64,000 nt of DNA from the NCBI GenBank assembly GCA_963693285.1, contig OY848918.1:5895876-5959875 (forward strand), written 5' to 3'. The stretch's first letter is position 1; every line of letters starts with the position of its first letter. A model generated the notes under the pieces. That model was not told where the DNA came from. It was given only the letters and a program-made list of their open reading frames with translations, and did not search any database. This document shows positions 9,119 through 21,351 of the stretch, one piece after another. Source of the stretch: Xestospongia muta. Taxonomy: Eukaryota > Porifera > Demospongiae > Haplosclerida > Petrosiidae. The position numbers were made by a program, and so were the translations under genes.

Positions 9119-11270
9119 ATGCTGACAATAAAATTCACTTTGATCTTTTTTGGTTTTCTTGCTCTGTTTTCAACTGCCAATGGACAAGGTACTAAAGACT
9201 AGTGCATATATTTAATTAGCTGACTAATAATAATTTGCAGAGCTTCTATAATTTCGTTACCTTATGTTTTTAGTGCTGAAAATTAACAATTTATTTTATA
9301 TTTTAATTTGTGGGGAGCTATTTAGCCCTTACCTAATAATATACTGCATATATTACTAACATAATACATAATGTACTATATATTATGTTTGTATTCAGGT
9401 GTTGGAGCACTACGTCTATTGAGAAATGGTATTTTCTCGCCAACTCAATCCTATAGTTCTGGTATAGTAGAGATTTACTATAATAGTACTTGGGGTAACA
9501 TCTGTGATGATAGTTCTTTCAGCTATAATGAAGCTAATGTGATATGTCATCAACTGGCCTTTACTGGTGTCTCCCGTTATGGAAGTACAACAATGTGAGA
9601 TTTATGTTCCTACGTAATGTTATATTGCATATTTTAACTTTGAGCATACACTAGATAATTTCTTAGAGAAATTAGCAATTTGACATACAGTTATTTAACA
9701 ACAAAAATCTCCTTCATTTCCACTACAGTTATTCATACATATATCTATTCAGTTATGTTTCTTGTTCTCTCAAATGATTCACTAGTATTTATATTTTCAA
9801 CAGATATGGTGCAGATGCAGCTTCAACTTTGCTGGAAGATGTTGACTGTAGATCTAGTAGCTACCTGGTTCTCTTACAGTGTAGTTACAGATCTCTACAC
9901 TCTACCTATTGTAACATTAACATTCGTGATGCTTTTGTTGCTTGTTGTAAGTATAACGATCTATTATTATTATAGCTAGTATTAAAATATTTTATTTAGA
10001 TTCTACAAGGATATGGAATAGCAATCCCTATTCAGGACAACTTCGTATTGTTAACGGAACTTACTCCAACCAAGGTCATCTTGAGGTCTATTGTAATGGA
10101 ACGTGGGGAACAGTCTGCGATGATAGTTTTAGGGCAACTGATGCTAATGTTGCCTGTCGACAGCTTGGTTATTCAAACTATTCTCGTTATAGTTATACTT
10201 CAATCTAGTAAGTTGTGTTTTATTGTTGTCTGTATCTATTAATACTGCCTTAAAAATCAAGAGACCTGTCTGCATATGTTTCTAATGTACCAAAACAAGT
10301 TGTTACTTCATTGTTCTTTCCTGAGTAGAATGTTTTATCATAACATGCTGTTGTACATTAGGAAAATTATGGTAATAGGAACTACCATCTCAATTAAGAT
10401 AATGACACTCCTTCAGGTATATATATGATGTATGATATACATTTAAAATTATTATATTGTTTGTATATAATTATGCACCTAATTACCACAAACATCAATA
10501 TCATATATGCATCAGTGAAGGAGTGTACAAATTTCCTAGCTAATGTATGTATTCTAATCATAATTTTCCTTCATGTCTAGACAGGTGTATTCTATCAATA
10601 AGTAACTTTGACAATTAATGATTGAGTATTTTGTTAAACAACTGATACACTTGATAATCAAGAATGATACATATCATCTGTGATAGTTACATATTGTAAT
10701 ATAAGGTCAAAGTTGTGTACTTGTATAGTGTTGGGTCCAGTTCTCAACCTATTTGGTTGGACAATATTAGATGTACCAACTCATCTGCTAATTGTCTTAC
10801 TTATTGTGAGAGCTGTCCATCATCTCAGTATCATAACTGTAATCATAGTAAGGATGTCTTTTTGGAGTGTGGTAAGTACCAATGAACAATAAGGATACAA
10901 ACAATCCTCTTTGTTTACAGAGTTCTCTCTACATCGTTCTAATGGACCATATGCTACACTTGATACTTGCAACACAGGTGATTATAACACCTACAATATG
11001 TCATTGATTATAAAATGATTTTCTTTTCTCTTTGCATAAGTGACAAGAGATGATTCTGATAGGTCCAATATTATTTTAGGAGCATCAATTACCACTGCTG
11101 TAATCGTTTTTCTCATTGTATGCATTATAGTGTGTGCTTGCTTATGTGACTATGTTAAAAAAACTAACACTTCTCAACATAGTACTTCTCAACACAGCAC
11201 TTCTCAACAAGGGCACTCTCAGATTTCTGAGGGAAAAATAAAAGCTATTGTCTTTGTTGCAGAAGACTAG
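9119..11270 (+). CDS. SRCR receptor gene 1 (two SRCR domains, single-pass)
   Basis: Exons 9119-9188, 9399-9594, 9804-9946, 10000-10207, 10729-10871, 10921-10977 and 11041-11270 join in phase. Exon 1 encodes a signal peptide (hydrophobic [17 protein letters not shown]). Exons 2-3 give SRCR domain 1 (VGALRLLRN ... [14 protein letters not shown] ... [10 protein letters not shown] ... LLEDVDC), exons 4-5 give SRCR domain 2 ([40 protein letters not shown]) with a Cys-rich end ([12 protein letters not shown]), and exon 7 gives a membrane helix ([20 protein letters not shown]) and a short cytoplasmic tail with three STSQ-type repeats. SRCR receptors bind microbial and self ligands; the ligand here is unknown. 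It belongs to a tandem cluster with the genes at 14462 and 18874, which share introns and phases but differ in the tail. Confidence 0.85.
10406..10525. mobile_element. Small inverted-repeat element (MITE-like) in intron 4 of SRCR gene 1
   Basis: 120 bp bounded by CACTCCTTCA and its exact reverse complement TGAAGGAGTG. The same element is at the same intron position in SRCR gene 3 (15721-15840) and absent from gene 4. No clear target-site duplication and no coding capacity. Confidence 0.5.
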
Positions 11271-13399
11271 TACTCATAAATGATATTTTTAGACTATAAA
11301 CAAATAGTTCTGTTTTGTTGATTAACTTTGTAATAATTGTGTTTATATTGTTAAAGTAGAATAATAGATTTAAATTTGTTTATGATTTATGTGTGTAAAT
11401 TAACTGCTGACCAATTACATGTGTCAATATTGAACGGTTTGTCAACAAATAACACTAAATTTACTTAAAGTCAATTTTACTACAACACATTATACATACA
11501 TAATAACAATTTATTGAAGTATGAGAAGATCTCTCTCTCTCTATAGTATAGTAAGTACAACTAAACAATAACAATGCAAATATTCACGGAGTTCTCTTTG
11601 AAAGTTATACTTATTGCTGCTATATGCTGATGACTCAGGTGACAGTGTAAAACTTGCTATTAGGACTATACTACAGGTATAAATTTATGATTTTGTTTAC
11701 AGTGATAGTTCTGCCTCAAATATTTTACTTGGTATAGGATTATCACTTCTTGATATTGTGACATGTTTTAATTTTATTGTGTAAGTGAAGTAAACATTTT
11801 TTTGGTAAAACTAGCCAAATAATTATTTTAGTTTAAATAAAATGTAATGTTAATAAGTGTTTTAATAATTTAATCACCCTGCAGTATTTGCAAAGATATA
11901 TAATATATTTCACTATATTAATTGATTACAAGCACCTTTAGTAGTGATGTTCTATAAATAGATAGTTTATTGTTATATTATTGTTGTGTTAATTTTCCAA
12001 AAGCTTTAAAATCACTTAATGTAATAAGTCTCCATATAGCCAGCTATATATAGGTTGGTAAAAGGGTTAAAGTAAAGGTAGATACAATAACAAAGGACAA
12101 AAATAAATAGAAAAATTTTAGTTAAAAAGTCAAAAACACGGGTTCTTGGCATCTGCAGCAACTAAGCAACTATTCTGGCAGATCCAAGGATTGCAGAGGT
12201 TTTATGTGTGTGTGTGTGTGTGTGTGTGTGGTGCATTAATTTTAAAATAAACCAGTACCACATCATATGGATTTTGGGAACCACTTACAAAGCTAATATA
12301 TGTAAGTGATTAAATCAAGAGAAAAGTTTAGCGTGAATACATTCTTATTGTACAAATATGAGAACAAGAAGAAGTGCTTTGTTGTTATAGCTAATATAAC
12401 ATCAATTGAACCCCGTCAGTTTAACAGTTGTTTTAATATTGTACATTCCATATACCTAACAAGTAATGTTAGTTATGATAAATGTAGACCTGCTTATTTA
12501 ACCAAAACAACTTTTCTTGGAAGTCATTATTTGACTTACTTCTTAGAAATTTGACAGCTTTTGACAAATTAAACACTTGTGGACGACTTGCTTTAATGAT
12601 GAATATTCATAATTTTGCAGTGTTTGCAGCTGTTGGTATGCAGAGAAATAAGAAAGGTTACTCTCATCAACCTACAATTGTAGTATGTACACGTAAGTAA
12701 AAACATAAATTGCTCATTGAAATGTATTTGTAGAAAGCACTGAATATGTCACTTAAAACTGTACCTGATGAGAAATGCTTAATTAATACTTCTTTTCTAC
12801 AAAATGAGAATAAAAATTCTTTGTAGTAATAGCTCAACAACACCAATTGAAGACTGCTATAAACAGTTATTTCAATATTTTATATTCCTTGGGATATTGC
12901 AAACCTTTATCGTCAGTTATTATGAAAAGGCAGACCTGTTGATTTAACTGAAACAACTTTACTTGGAAAGTATGTTGTTATCTAGTACTTAAACTTACAA
13001 TAACATTTTCTGGAAAAGAAGGTGGATGTGACAAGAATTCAGCACTTTGAGTGGACTTAATTAAAGCAACATTTCTTGGAAAGCTAGCATAGTTCTTGGA
13101 AAATTAATTGAATAAAACATTTGAAGTTATTTCATAATATTTAACATCCAAGTAACCACATACCATTGCTGATGTGTACATGTGCTGTCATACTAAAATA
13201 GAGATTACTTAGTTGGGATTGAGGACGTGTTTATTTCTCTTTTTAGAGATTGGTAATGCAGAATATTAATAGGCTGTCATACACATACTTTAGTCCCACA
13301 GCTGATAATCAATAAACTCAGTATACAGACCTCCCATGTTCAAAATATCCAATATCATTACAATAGATACAAATAACCATACAATAATTATTGTAGCAG
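11271..13399 (+). other. SRCR 3' flank with relics of alternative tail exons
   Basis: No intact gene. At 11588-11639 and 11703-11765 are decayed copies of gene 4's last two exons (ATATGCTGATGACTCAGG; then TGATAGTT...GGTATAGGATTATCACTT), with a broken acceptor at the first. At 12621 a further relic exon begins TGTTTGCAGCTGTTGG and reads VCSCWYAEK before a stop. A (GT)n run is at 12203-12230. The rest, to 13399, is tandem-unit spacer repeated at 16701-18780. Confidence 0.65.
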
Positions 13400-14140
13400 T
13401 GTCTATGTACTAGCAGCTCTTGTCTGTTTTCAACTACCAATGAACAAGGTACTAAAGAATATCTAGATGGATGTATTTAATTAGTTGAGATAATTTACAT
13501 AGTTTCTCTTAGCAAGTTACTTTTAGTTAAGTGTTGAAAGAAATGCTATTACTATTTTTCAGAATAGATTTGTAGGGAGCTAGTTACCATTTGAACTTCT
13601 AACTGTATGTAGCACTAACATATGATGTACTATATATTATATCTTTGTATTCAGGTATTGGACCATTATGTCTTCTGAGAAATAATACCTACTCACCAAC
13701 TCAATCCTATAGTTCTGGTATAGTTGAGATTTATTATAATAGTACTTGGTGCAACATTTGTGATGATAGTTCTTTTGGCTATAATAAAGCTAATGTGATA
13801 TGTCATCAACTGGCCTCTACTGGTGTCTCCAGTTATGGAGTTACAACAATGTGAGATTAGTTTAACGTTGTACTCCATATGTTTGAACAAAGAAGTGTGC
13901 AACAATTTCTTTAAATAAATTTACTATTTTATGTGATATTCAATGATAATTTTAACAGTCAAAAGTTCTTTTCTTTGCTACTGTAGTTGATCATCATAAA
14001 ATGTCTATTCTGTTATGTTTGTTTTCTCAAATGATTCACTGGTATTTATATTTTTAACAGTTTTGGCACAGAAAAAGCTTCAACTTTGCTAGATGTTGAC
14101 TGTAAATCTAGTAGCTACCTAGTTTTCCTGCAGTGTAGTT
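13400..14140 (+). pseudogene. SRCR gene 2, truncated pseudogene
   Basis: The exon equivalent to exon 2 (13654-13850) reads RLLRN-type sequence with STWCNICDD, where the paralogues have STWGNICDD. The next exon starts at 14061 and stops at about 14140, where it runs into a partial copy of the cluster promoter. In the signal-peptide exon the ATG and the hydrophobic core are deleted: sequence jumps from the 5' leader (CTCTTGTCTG) to the end of the signal exon (TTTTCAACTACCAATG). No second SRCR domain, membrane helix or tail remains. Confidence 0.85.
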
Positions 14141-14250
14141 TATAAAACCATACATTCCTACATATTCATACTGTCTAAACTGCTAAGTGGGTATAAAATA
14201 AAGAGCACTGATGTTCATTATAGTATGTCATTTTAAAGTCTATAGACCTC
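14137..14250 (+). repeat. Orphan partial copy of the SRCR promoter region
   Basis: Matches the sequence upstream of SRCR genes 1 and 3 (TTTATAAAACCATACATTCC ... CTGTCTAAACTG ... TATAAAATAAAGAGCA) but leads into a second, complete copy of the leader at 14260-14461 rather than an exon. It marks the breakpoint between units 2 and 3. Confidence 0.7.
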
Positions 14251-14461
14251 CAATATTATAGATCTGTGCAAAAAGATGTTGTTTAAGCCATCCAATGCCC
14301 AATCAGCAAGTAAACAGAAATATCTCACTATATAGTTTACAAAAGCATACATTCCTACACATTTCTACTGTCTAAACTGTTAACTGTGTATGAAATAAAA
14401 AGTACAGATGTTCATTGTAACAGTGCCTGTGTACTAGCAGCTCTTGTCTGTCATTTTAACA

Positions 14462-16700
14462 ATGTTGACAATAAAACTGACTCCGATCTTCTTTGGTTTT
14501 CTTGCTCTGTTCTCAACTGTCAATGGACAAGGTACTAAAGAGTATTTAAAAGCATATATTTAATTAGCTGAATAATAATAATTTGTAGAGTTTCTATTAG
14601 TGGGTTACCTTTAGTTTAGTGTTGAAAATTAAACAAATCATTTTATATTATACATTTGTGAGGAGCTATTTAGCCTTTACCTAATATACTGCATATATTA
14701 CTACATAATATATAATGTACTATATATTATGTTTGTATTCAGGTGTTGGAGCAATACGTCTATTGAGAAATGGTATTTTCTCGCCAACTCAATCCTATAG
14801 TTCTGGTATAGTAGAGATTTACTATCTTAGTACTTGGGGTAACATCTGTGATGACAATTTATTCAGCTATAATGAAGCTGATGTGATATGTCATCAACTG
14901 GCCTTTACTGGTGTCTCCAGTTATGGTTATGCTGGAAGTACAACAGTGTGAGATTTATTACTATGTTGCTTAGATAATTTCTTAGAGAAATTAGGAATTT
15001 GACATTTATTTAACAACAAAAATCTCCTTCATTTTCCACTACAGTTACTCATACATATATCTATTCAGTTATGTTTCTTGTTTCACAAATAATTCACTGG
15101 TAATTATATTTTCAACAGATATGGCACAGATGCAGCTATAACTTTGCTGGAAGATGTTGACTGTTACTTCAGTAGCTACCTGGTTCTCTTACAGTGTCGT
15201 TACAGTTCTCAATACTCCACTTATTGTAACAATGACATTCGTGATGCTTTTGTTGTTTGTTGTAAGTATAGTGATCTATAATTACTATAGCTAGTATTAA
15301 AAACCTTTTATTTAGATTCTACAAGGATATGGAATACCAATCCCTATTCAGGACAACTTCGTATTGTTAATGGAACCTACTCCAACCAAGGTCGTCTTGA
15401 GGTCTATTGTAATGGACAGTGGGGAACAGTCTGTGATGATAGTTTTGGAGCAACTGATGCTAATGTTGCCTGTCGACAGCTTGGTTATTCAAACTATTCT
15501 CGTTATAATTATACTTCAATCTAGTAAGTTGTGTTTTATCGTTGTCTGTAGCTATTAATACTGCCTTAAAAATCAAGAGACCTGTCTGCATATGTTTCTA
15601 ATGTACCAAAACAAGTTGTTACTTCATTGTTCTTTCCTGAGTAGAATGTTTGTCATAACATGCTGTTGTACATTAGGAAAATTATGGTAATAGCAACTAC
15701 CATCTCAATTAAGATAATGACACTCCTTCAGGTATATATATGATGTATGATATACATTTAAAATTATTATATTGTTTGTATATAATTATGCACCTAATTA
15801 CCACAAACATCAATATCATATATGCATCAGTGAAGGAGTGTACAAATTTCCTAGCTAATGTATGTATTCTAATCATAATTTTCCTTCATGTCTAGACAGG
15901 TATATTCTATTCAATAAGTAACTTTGACAATTAATGATTGAGTATTTTGTTAAACAACTGATACACTTGATAATCAAGAATGATACATATCATCTGTGAT
16001 AGTTACATATTATAATATAAGGTCAGAGTTATGTACTTGTATAGTGTTGGGTCCAGTTCTCAACCTATTTGGTTGGACAATGTTAGATGTACCAACTCAT
16101 CTGCTAATTGTCTTACTTATTGTGAGAGCTGTCCATCATCTCAGTATCATAACTGTAATCATAGTAAGGATGTCTTTTTGGAGTGTGGTAAGTACCAATG
16201 AACAATAAGGATACAAACAATCCTCTTTGTTTACAGAGTTCTCTCTACATCGTTCTAATGGACCATATGCTACACTTGATACTTGCAACACAGGTGATTA
16301 TAACACCTACAATATGTCATTGATTATAAAATTATTTTTTACATAAATAATAGGGAATAACTCCGATGGATCTGATTTTTTTTTAATATTAATATTTGTC
16401 TTTGTTGTATTTTTTTTAATCATTGTATCCGTTTTTCTGTGTGTTTGTATATATTTCTGTGTTAAACGTTGTAGCACTTCTCAACATAGTGCTTCTCGAC
16501 ATAGTACTTCTCAACATAGTACATCTCAACATAGTACATCTCAACATAGTACATCTCAACATAGTACATTTCAACATAGTACATCTCAACATAGTACTTC
16601 TCAACATAGTACTTCTCAACAAGGACGTTCTGATGTTACTGAGGGAGAAAGAGGAGCTGTTTTATTTTTATTTTTGAAAAAGACTATTACTCATGAATGA
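14462..16700 (+). CDS. SRCR receptor gene 3 with an expanded STSQH tail
   Basis: Exons 14462-14531, 14743-14947, 15119-15261, 15316-15523, 16045-16187, 16237-16293 and 16354-16700 join in phase. Signal peptide ([16 protein letters not shown]); SRCR 1 ([38 protein letters not shown]); SRCR 2 ([40 protein letters not shown]); Cys-rich CESCPSSQ. The last exon encodes a Phe/Ile/Val-rich membrane helix, then about ten STSQH-type pentapeptides, then an end unlike gene 1. Exons 4-6 and their introns are nearly identical to gene 1, including the inserted MITE-like element, so the pair duplicated recently. The membrane-helix exon is much more diverged than the ectodomain exons. No broken frame seen. 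Confidence 0.85.
15721..15840. mobile_element. MITE-like element in intron 4 of SRCR gene 3
   Basis: A near-identical copy of 10406-10525, with the same 10-bp terminal inverted repeats at the same intron position. It was inherited through the gene duplication rather than inserted independently. Confidence 0.5.
16471..16622 (+). repeat. 15-bp coding minisatellite (STSQH pentapeptides)
   Basis: About ten copies of a unit such as ACTTCTCAACATAGT in the last exon of SRCR gene 3, in frame, each coding a Ser/Thr/Gln/His pentapeptide. SRCR gene 1 has three copies at the same place, so copy number changes without breaking the frame. Confidence 0.95.
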
Positions 16701-18873
16701 TATTTTTAAACTATAAATAATAGTTCTGTTTTGTTGATTAACTTCGTAATAATTGTGTTTATATTGTTGAAGTAGAATAATAGATTTGTTTATTATTTAT
16801 GTGAGTAAATTAACTGCTGACCAATTACATGTGTCTATATTGAATGGTTTGTTAATTCAAATAACACTAAATTTACTTGAAGTCAATTTTACTATAACAC
16901 ATTATACATACTTATAACAATTGATTAAAACATGAGAAGATCTCTCTCTCTCTAGAGTATAGTAAGTACAACTGAACAATAACAATACAAATATTTACAG
17001 AGTTCTCCTTGAAAGTTATGCCTATTGCTATATGCTGATGACTCAGGTGACTGTGTAAAACTTGCTATTAGAATTATACTACAGGTATCAATGTATTTAC
17101 ACTGATAATTCTGCCTCAAATATTGCACTTGGTATAGGATTATCACTTCTTGATATTGTGGCATGTTTTAATTTTATTGTATAAGTAAAGTAAACATATT
17201 TTTGTAAAACTAGCCAAATAGTTTAAATAAAATATAGCGTTAATAAATGTTTTAATAATTTTTGATAATCATCCTGCTATATGCAGTATTTGCAAGGAAC
17301 CATAATATTTCACTATATTAATTGATTACAAGCACTTGCAGTAGTGATGTTCTAGATATTGATAGTTTATTGTTATATTATTGTTGTGTTAATTTTCCAA
17401 AAGCTTTAAAATCACTTAATGTAATAAGTCTCCATATAGCCAGCTATATATAGGTTGGTAAAAGGGTTAAAGTAAAGGTAGATACAATAACAAAGGACAA
17501 AAATAAATAGAAAATTTTAGTCAAAAAGTGAAAAACATGGGTCCTTGGTATCTGTAGTAACTAAGCAACTACTCTAGCAGATTCAAGGATTGCAGAGGTT
17601 TTATGTGTGTGTGTGTGGTTATTAATTTAAAATAAATCAGTACCACATTTTATAGATTTTAGGAATCATTTACAAAGCTAATATATATAAGTGATTAAAT
17701 CAAGAGAAAAGTTTAGCATGAATACATTCTTATGTTACAAATATGAGAACAAGAAGAAATGTTTTGCTGTTATAGCTAATATAACATCAAATGAAGCCTG
17801 TCAGCTTAACAGTTGTTTTAATATTGTATATTCCATACCTAACAAGTAATGTTAGTGATGATAAACGTAGACTTGCTGATTAAAACAAAACAATTTTTCT
17901 TGGAAGTCATTATTTGGCTTACTTCTTAGAAATTTGACAGCTTTTGACAAATTAAACACTTGTTGCTTTAATGATAAAATTCATAATTTTGCAGTGTTTG
18001 CAGCTGTTGCTGTGCAGAGAAATAAGAAAGGTCACTCTCATCAACCTACAATTGTAGTATGTACATGTAAATAAGACATAGATTGTTCATTGAATTGTAT
18101 TTGTAAAAAGCACTATATATGTCACTTAAAATTGTACTTGATGAGAACTGCTTAATTAATACTTCTTTTCTACAAAATGAGAACAAGAACACTTTGTAGT
18201 AATAGCTCAACAACACCAATTGAAGACTGCTATAAACAGTTGTTTCAATATTGTATATTCCTTGGGATATTGCAAACCTTTATCGTCAGTTATTATGACA
18301 AAGGCAGACCTGTTGATTTAACTGAAACAACTTTACTTGGAAAGTATGTTGTTATCTAGTAGTTAAACTTACAATAACATTTCCTGGAAAAGAAGGTGGA
18401 TGTGACAACATTTCAACACTTTTAGTGGACCCAATCAAAGCAACATTTCTTGGAAAGCTAGCATAGTTCTTGGAAAATTAATTGAATAAAGCATTTAAAG
18501 TAATTTCATAATATTTAACATGCAAGTAACTACATGTTACTGCTGATGTGCGCATGTGCTGTCATATTAAAATGGATGTTACTTAATTGAGATTGAGGAC
18601 AAGTTTATTTCTCTTTTTAGAGATTGTTGATGCAGAATATTTAAATAGGTTGTCATACACATACTTTAGTCCTGCAGATGGTAGTCAATAAACTCAATAG
18701 ACAGACCTCCCATGTTCACAAAAACCGATATCACTACAATAGATACAAATAATCATATAATAATTATTATTCATTAATTAGTGGTTTATTGTCTAAACAG
18801 TAAACTGGGTAAAGCACAGATGTTCATTGTAGCAGTGTCTATGTACTAGCAGCTCTTGTCTGTTATTTTAATA
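16701..18873 (+). other. SRCR unit 3 spacer with tail-exon relics
   Basis: Parallel to 11271-13399. Relics of gene 4-type tail exons lie at 17001-17047 (the acceptor TTTACAG survives) and 17101-17165. A further relic exon starts at 17995 and reads VCSCCCAEK before a stop. The remaining sequence matches the first spacer with scattered differences. The left boundary of unit 4 is near 18780. Confidence 0.65.
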
Positions 18874-20604
18874 ATGCTAACAATGAAAGTCACTCCGATT
18901 GTTATTGGTTTTCTTGCTCTGTTTTCAACTACCAATGGACAAGGTATTGAAGGATATCTAGATGCATGTATTTAATTAGTTAAATAAAAATAATTTGCAT
19001 AGTTTCTCTTAGTGGGTTACTTTTAGTTAAGTGTTGAAAGAAATTCTATTATTATTTTTCAAAATACATTTTTAGGGAGCTAGTTAGCCATTTGAACTTC
19101 TAACTGTATGTAGCACTCACATATGATGTACTATATATTATATCTTTGTATTCAGGTATTGGAACATTACGTCTACTGAGAAATGATACCTACTCACCAA
19201 CTCAAACCTATGGTATAGTAGAGATTTACTATAATAGTACTTGGGGTAACATTTGTGATGATAGTTCTTTTGGCTATAATGAAGCTAATGTGATATGTCA
19301 TCAACTGGCCTTTACTGGTGTCTCCAGTTATGGAATTACAACAATGTGAGATTAATTTAATAATGTTATACTGCATATGTTTGAATAAACATGTGTGTGA
19401 CAATTTCTTTAGATAAATTTACTATTTTATGTGATATTCAAAGATAATTTTAACAGTCAAAAGCTCTTTCCTTTGCTACTGTAGTTGATCATTATAAAGT
19501 GCCTATACTCTTATGTTTGTTTTCTCAAATGATTCACTAGTATTTATATTTTTCAACAGTTATGGCACTGACACAGCTTCAACTTTACTAGAAGATGTTG
19601 ACTGTAGATCTAGTAGCTACCTGGTTCTCTTACAGTGTAGTTACAGATCTCAAATCTCTAGTTATTGTAACAATGACACTCGTGATGCTTTTGTTGCTTG
19701 CTGTAAGTTATCAAATATTATACATTGATAAATCTCTCATTTAGATACCACCAAGATTTGGAATAGCAATCCTTATTCAGGACAAGTTCGAATTGTTAAA
19801 GGAATCTACTCCAACCAAGGTTGTCTTGAAGTTTATTGTAATAGACAGTGGGGAACAGTCTGTGATGATACTTTTGGGGCAACCGAGGCTACTGTTGCCT
19901 GTCGACAGCTGGGTTATTCAAACTATTTTCATTATAGTTATACTTCAATCTAGTAAGATGTGTTTTATCATTGCCTTTTCAATGTTAAGGAACAAATAGA
20001 ATATCATAGTCTGGAATTGTCTATATAGTGTTAACACATATATTCACACGTACATAATATAAATGTATATGTTCCACAATTCAAATATTGGTATACTCAT
20101 TTATTTTAGTGCTGGCTCCAGTTCTCAACCAATTTGGTTCAATAATTTGCAATGTACCAGTTCATATACTAAATGTCTTGTTTATTGTGAGAAGTGTCCA
20201 TCATCTCAATATTACAGCTGTGATCATAGTGAAGATGTCTCTCTGGAGTGTGGTAAGTAAGCAAACAATACTGAAGAATGCAAGCATTCCTTTCTGTTTA
20301 CAGAGTTCTCTCTACCTCGTTCCAGTGGACCATATGCTACACTTGCTACTTGTCGATATGCTGATAACTCAGGTGATTGATTATACAACTTGTGATTAGG
20401 ACTATAAAACAGGCTCTCAATATGATTTTGTTTACAGGTGATCCAGGTCTTGGAGTTGCTTTAGGATTATCATTAAGTGGCACTATAGTAATTACCTGTA
20501 TTTTCCTGTGCTCGCTGTTCTGCTGTTTGCATCATTGTGGTTGTGTAGATATGAAACGAGTGGGAACTTACTACTGTACATGTGGAAAATATGATTACTT
20601 GTAA
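18874..20604 (+). CDS. SRCR receptor gene 4 with a Cys-rich cytoplasmic tail
   Basis: Exons 18874-18943, 19156-19345, 19560-19702, 19745-19952, 20110-20252, 20304-20372 and 20438-20604 join in phase. Signal peptide ([16 protein letters not shown]); SRCR 1 ([46 protein letters not shown]); SRCR 2 ([40 protein letters not shown]); Cys-rich [12 protein letters not shown]. The last exon holds the membrane helix ([20 protein letters not shown]) and a tail rich in Cys, His and Tyr ([19 protein letters not shown]). Introns are shorter than in genes 1 and 3 and lack the MITE-like element. The tail is unlike those of genes 1 and 3, but its relics persist downstream of both, so this is probably the ancestral tail type. 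Confidence 0.86.
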
Positions 20605-21138
20605 TTGTTATGATTTTGTAACATTGGCAACATTATTATTATTTTAATAGATTATTAAAATATGTTTATAGCTTCATGTGAGCAAAATATAATAATTTTT
20701 AATAAGTTTAAACATTACAAAAATGAAAACACGAGTGTATTGTATAGCAATAACTAATTCCACTAAAATTAAACAAAGACTGTGTTGTTTTATGTGGTAC
20801 ATTCATGCCTTACATGTAAACCAGTATATAGCAAACCTATATCTTCAGTTATGACAAAGGCGGACCTACTGATTAATTGAATCAACTTTCTCAGAATTGG
20901 TCTTTATCTAGTGGCTAGCTTACAACAACATTTCTTGGAAAAGAATCTGAACAGGTGATATGACAACATTTGGGCTGTACATTCCAACACCTGTTGATTT
21001 AATTAAAACAACATTTCTTGGAAAACAATTTGAATGAGTTGATGCAGAATAATTGAACATTTAATTCATAACTAAGTGACTAAATAAAAAAAGAATTATT
21101 CGTAACACAAATTGTTATTCAGTGCCTCATCATTCTAG
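20605..21138. other. Spacer between SRCR gene 4 and the candidate 3' exon
   Basis: Sequence resembling the spacers after SRCR genes 1 and 3 (repeated ACAACATTTCTTGGAAA motifs). No independent gene seen. Confidence 0.5.
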
Positions 21139-21253
21139 TGTTTGCAGCTGTTGTTGTACTAGGAAATGTGATGGGAAAGGTCACTCTCATCAACCTACAA
21201 TTGTAATATGTACATGTAAAAGGTCCCAAGTCATGTCTATTGAAATGTATTAG
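21139..21253 (+). other. Candidate alternative 3' exon, Cys-rich
   Basis: After an acceptor (TCATTCTAG) the frame is open to a TAG at 21251 and reads VCSCCCTRKCDGKGHS, then HQPTIVICTCKRSQVM. The acceptor and the first residues are kept in the two relic copies at 12621 and 17995, both of which stop early. It could be a further cytoplasmic exon of SRCR gene 4. No donor-acceptor phase can confirm it, because gene 4 already ends with a stop at 20602. Confidence 0.35.
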
Positions 21254-21351
21254 TTTAGTATCTTATTTAATTACAAGTATTGACTGAGTTACAGATGAAA
21301 CTAATGAAACAACCGGTAATTTGGGTGTGACTAAGCCCACCCAACTCCAAT

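Noticed and set aside
8893..9195. 100-codon frame upstream of SRCR gene 1
   Set aside because: It covers the duplicated promoter and leader. The signal-peptide exon of the real gene is in another frame, from 9119.
10048..10242. Frames such as [20 protein letters not shown] in the SRCR genes
   Set aside because: They are shifted readings of SRCR domain exons; the correct frame gives Cys-patterned SRCR sequence.
16416..16622. Minus-strand frame of [10 protein letters not shown] repeats
   Set aside because: It is the complement of the STSQH coding minisatellite.
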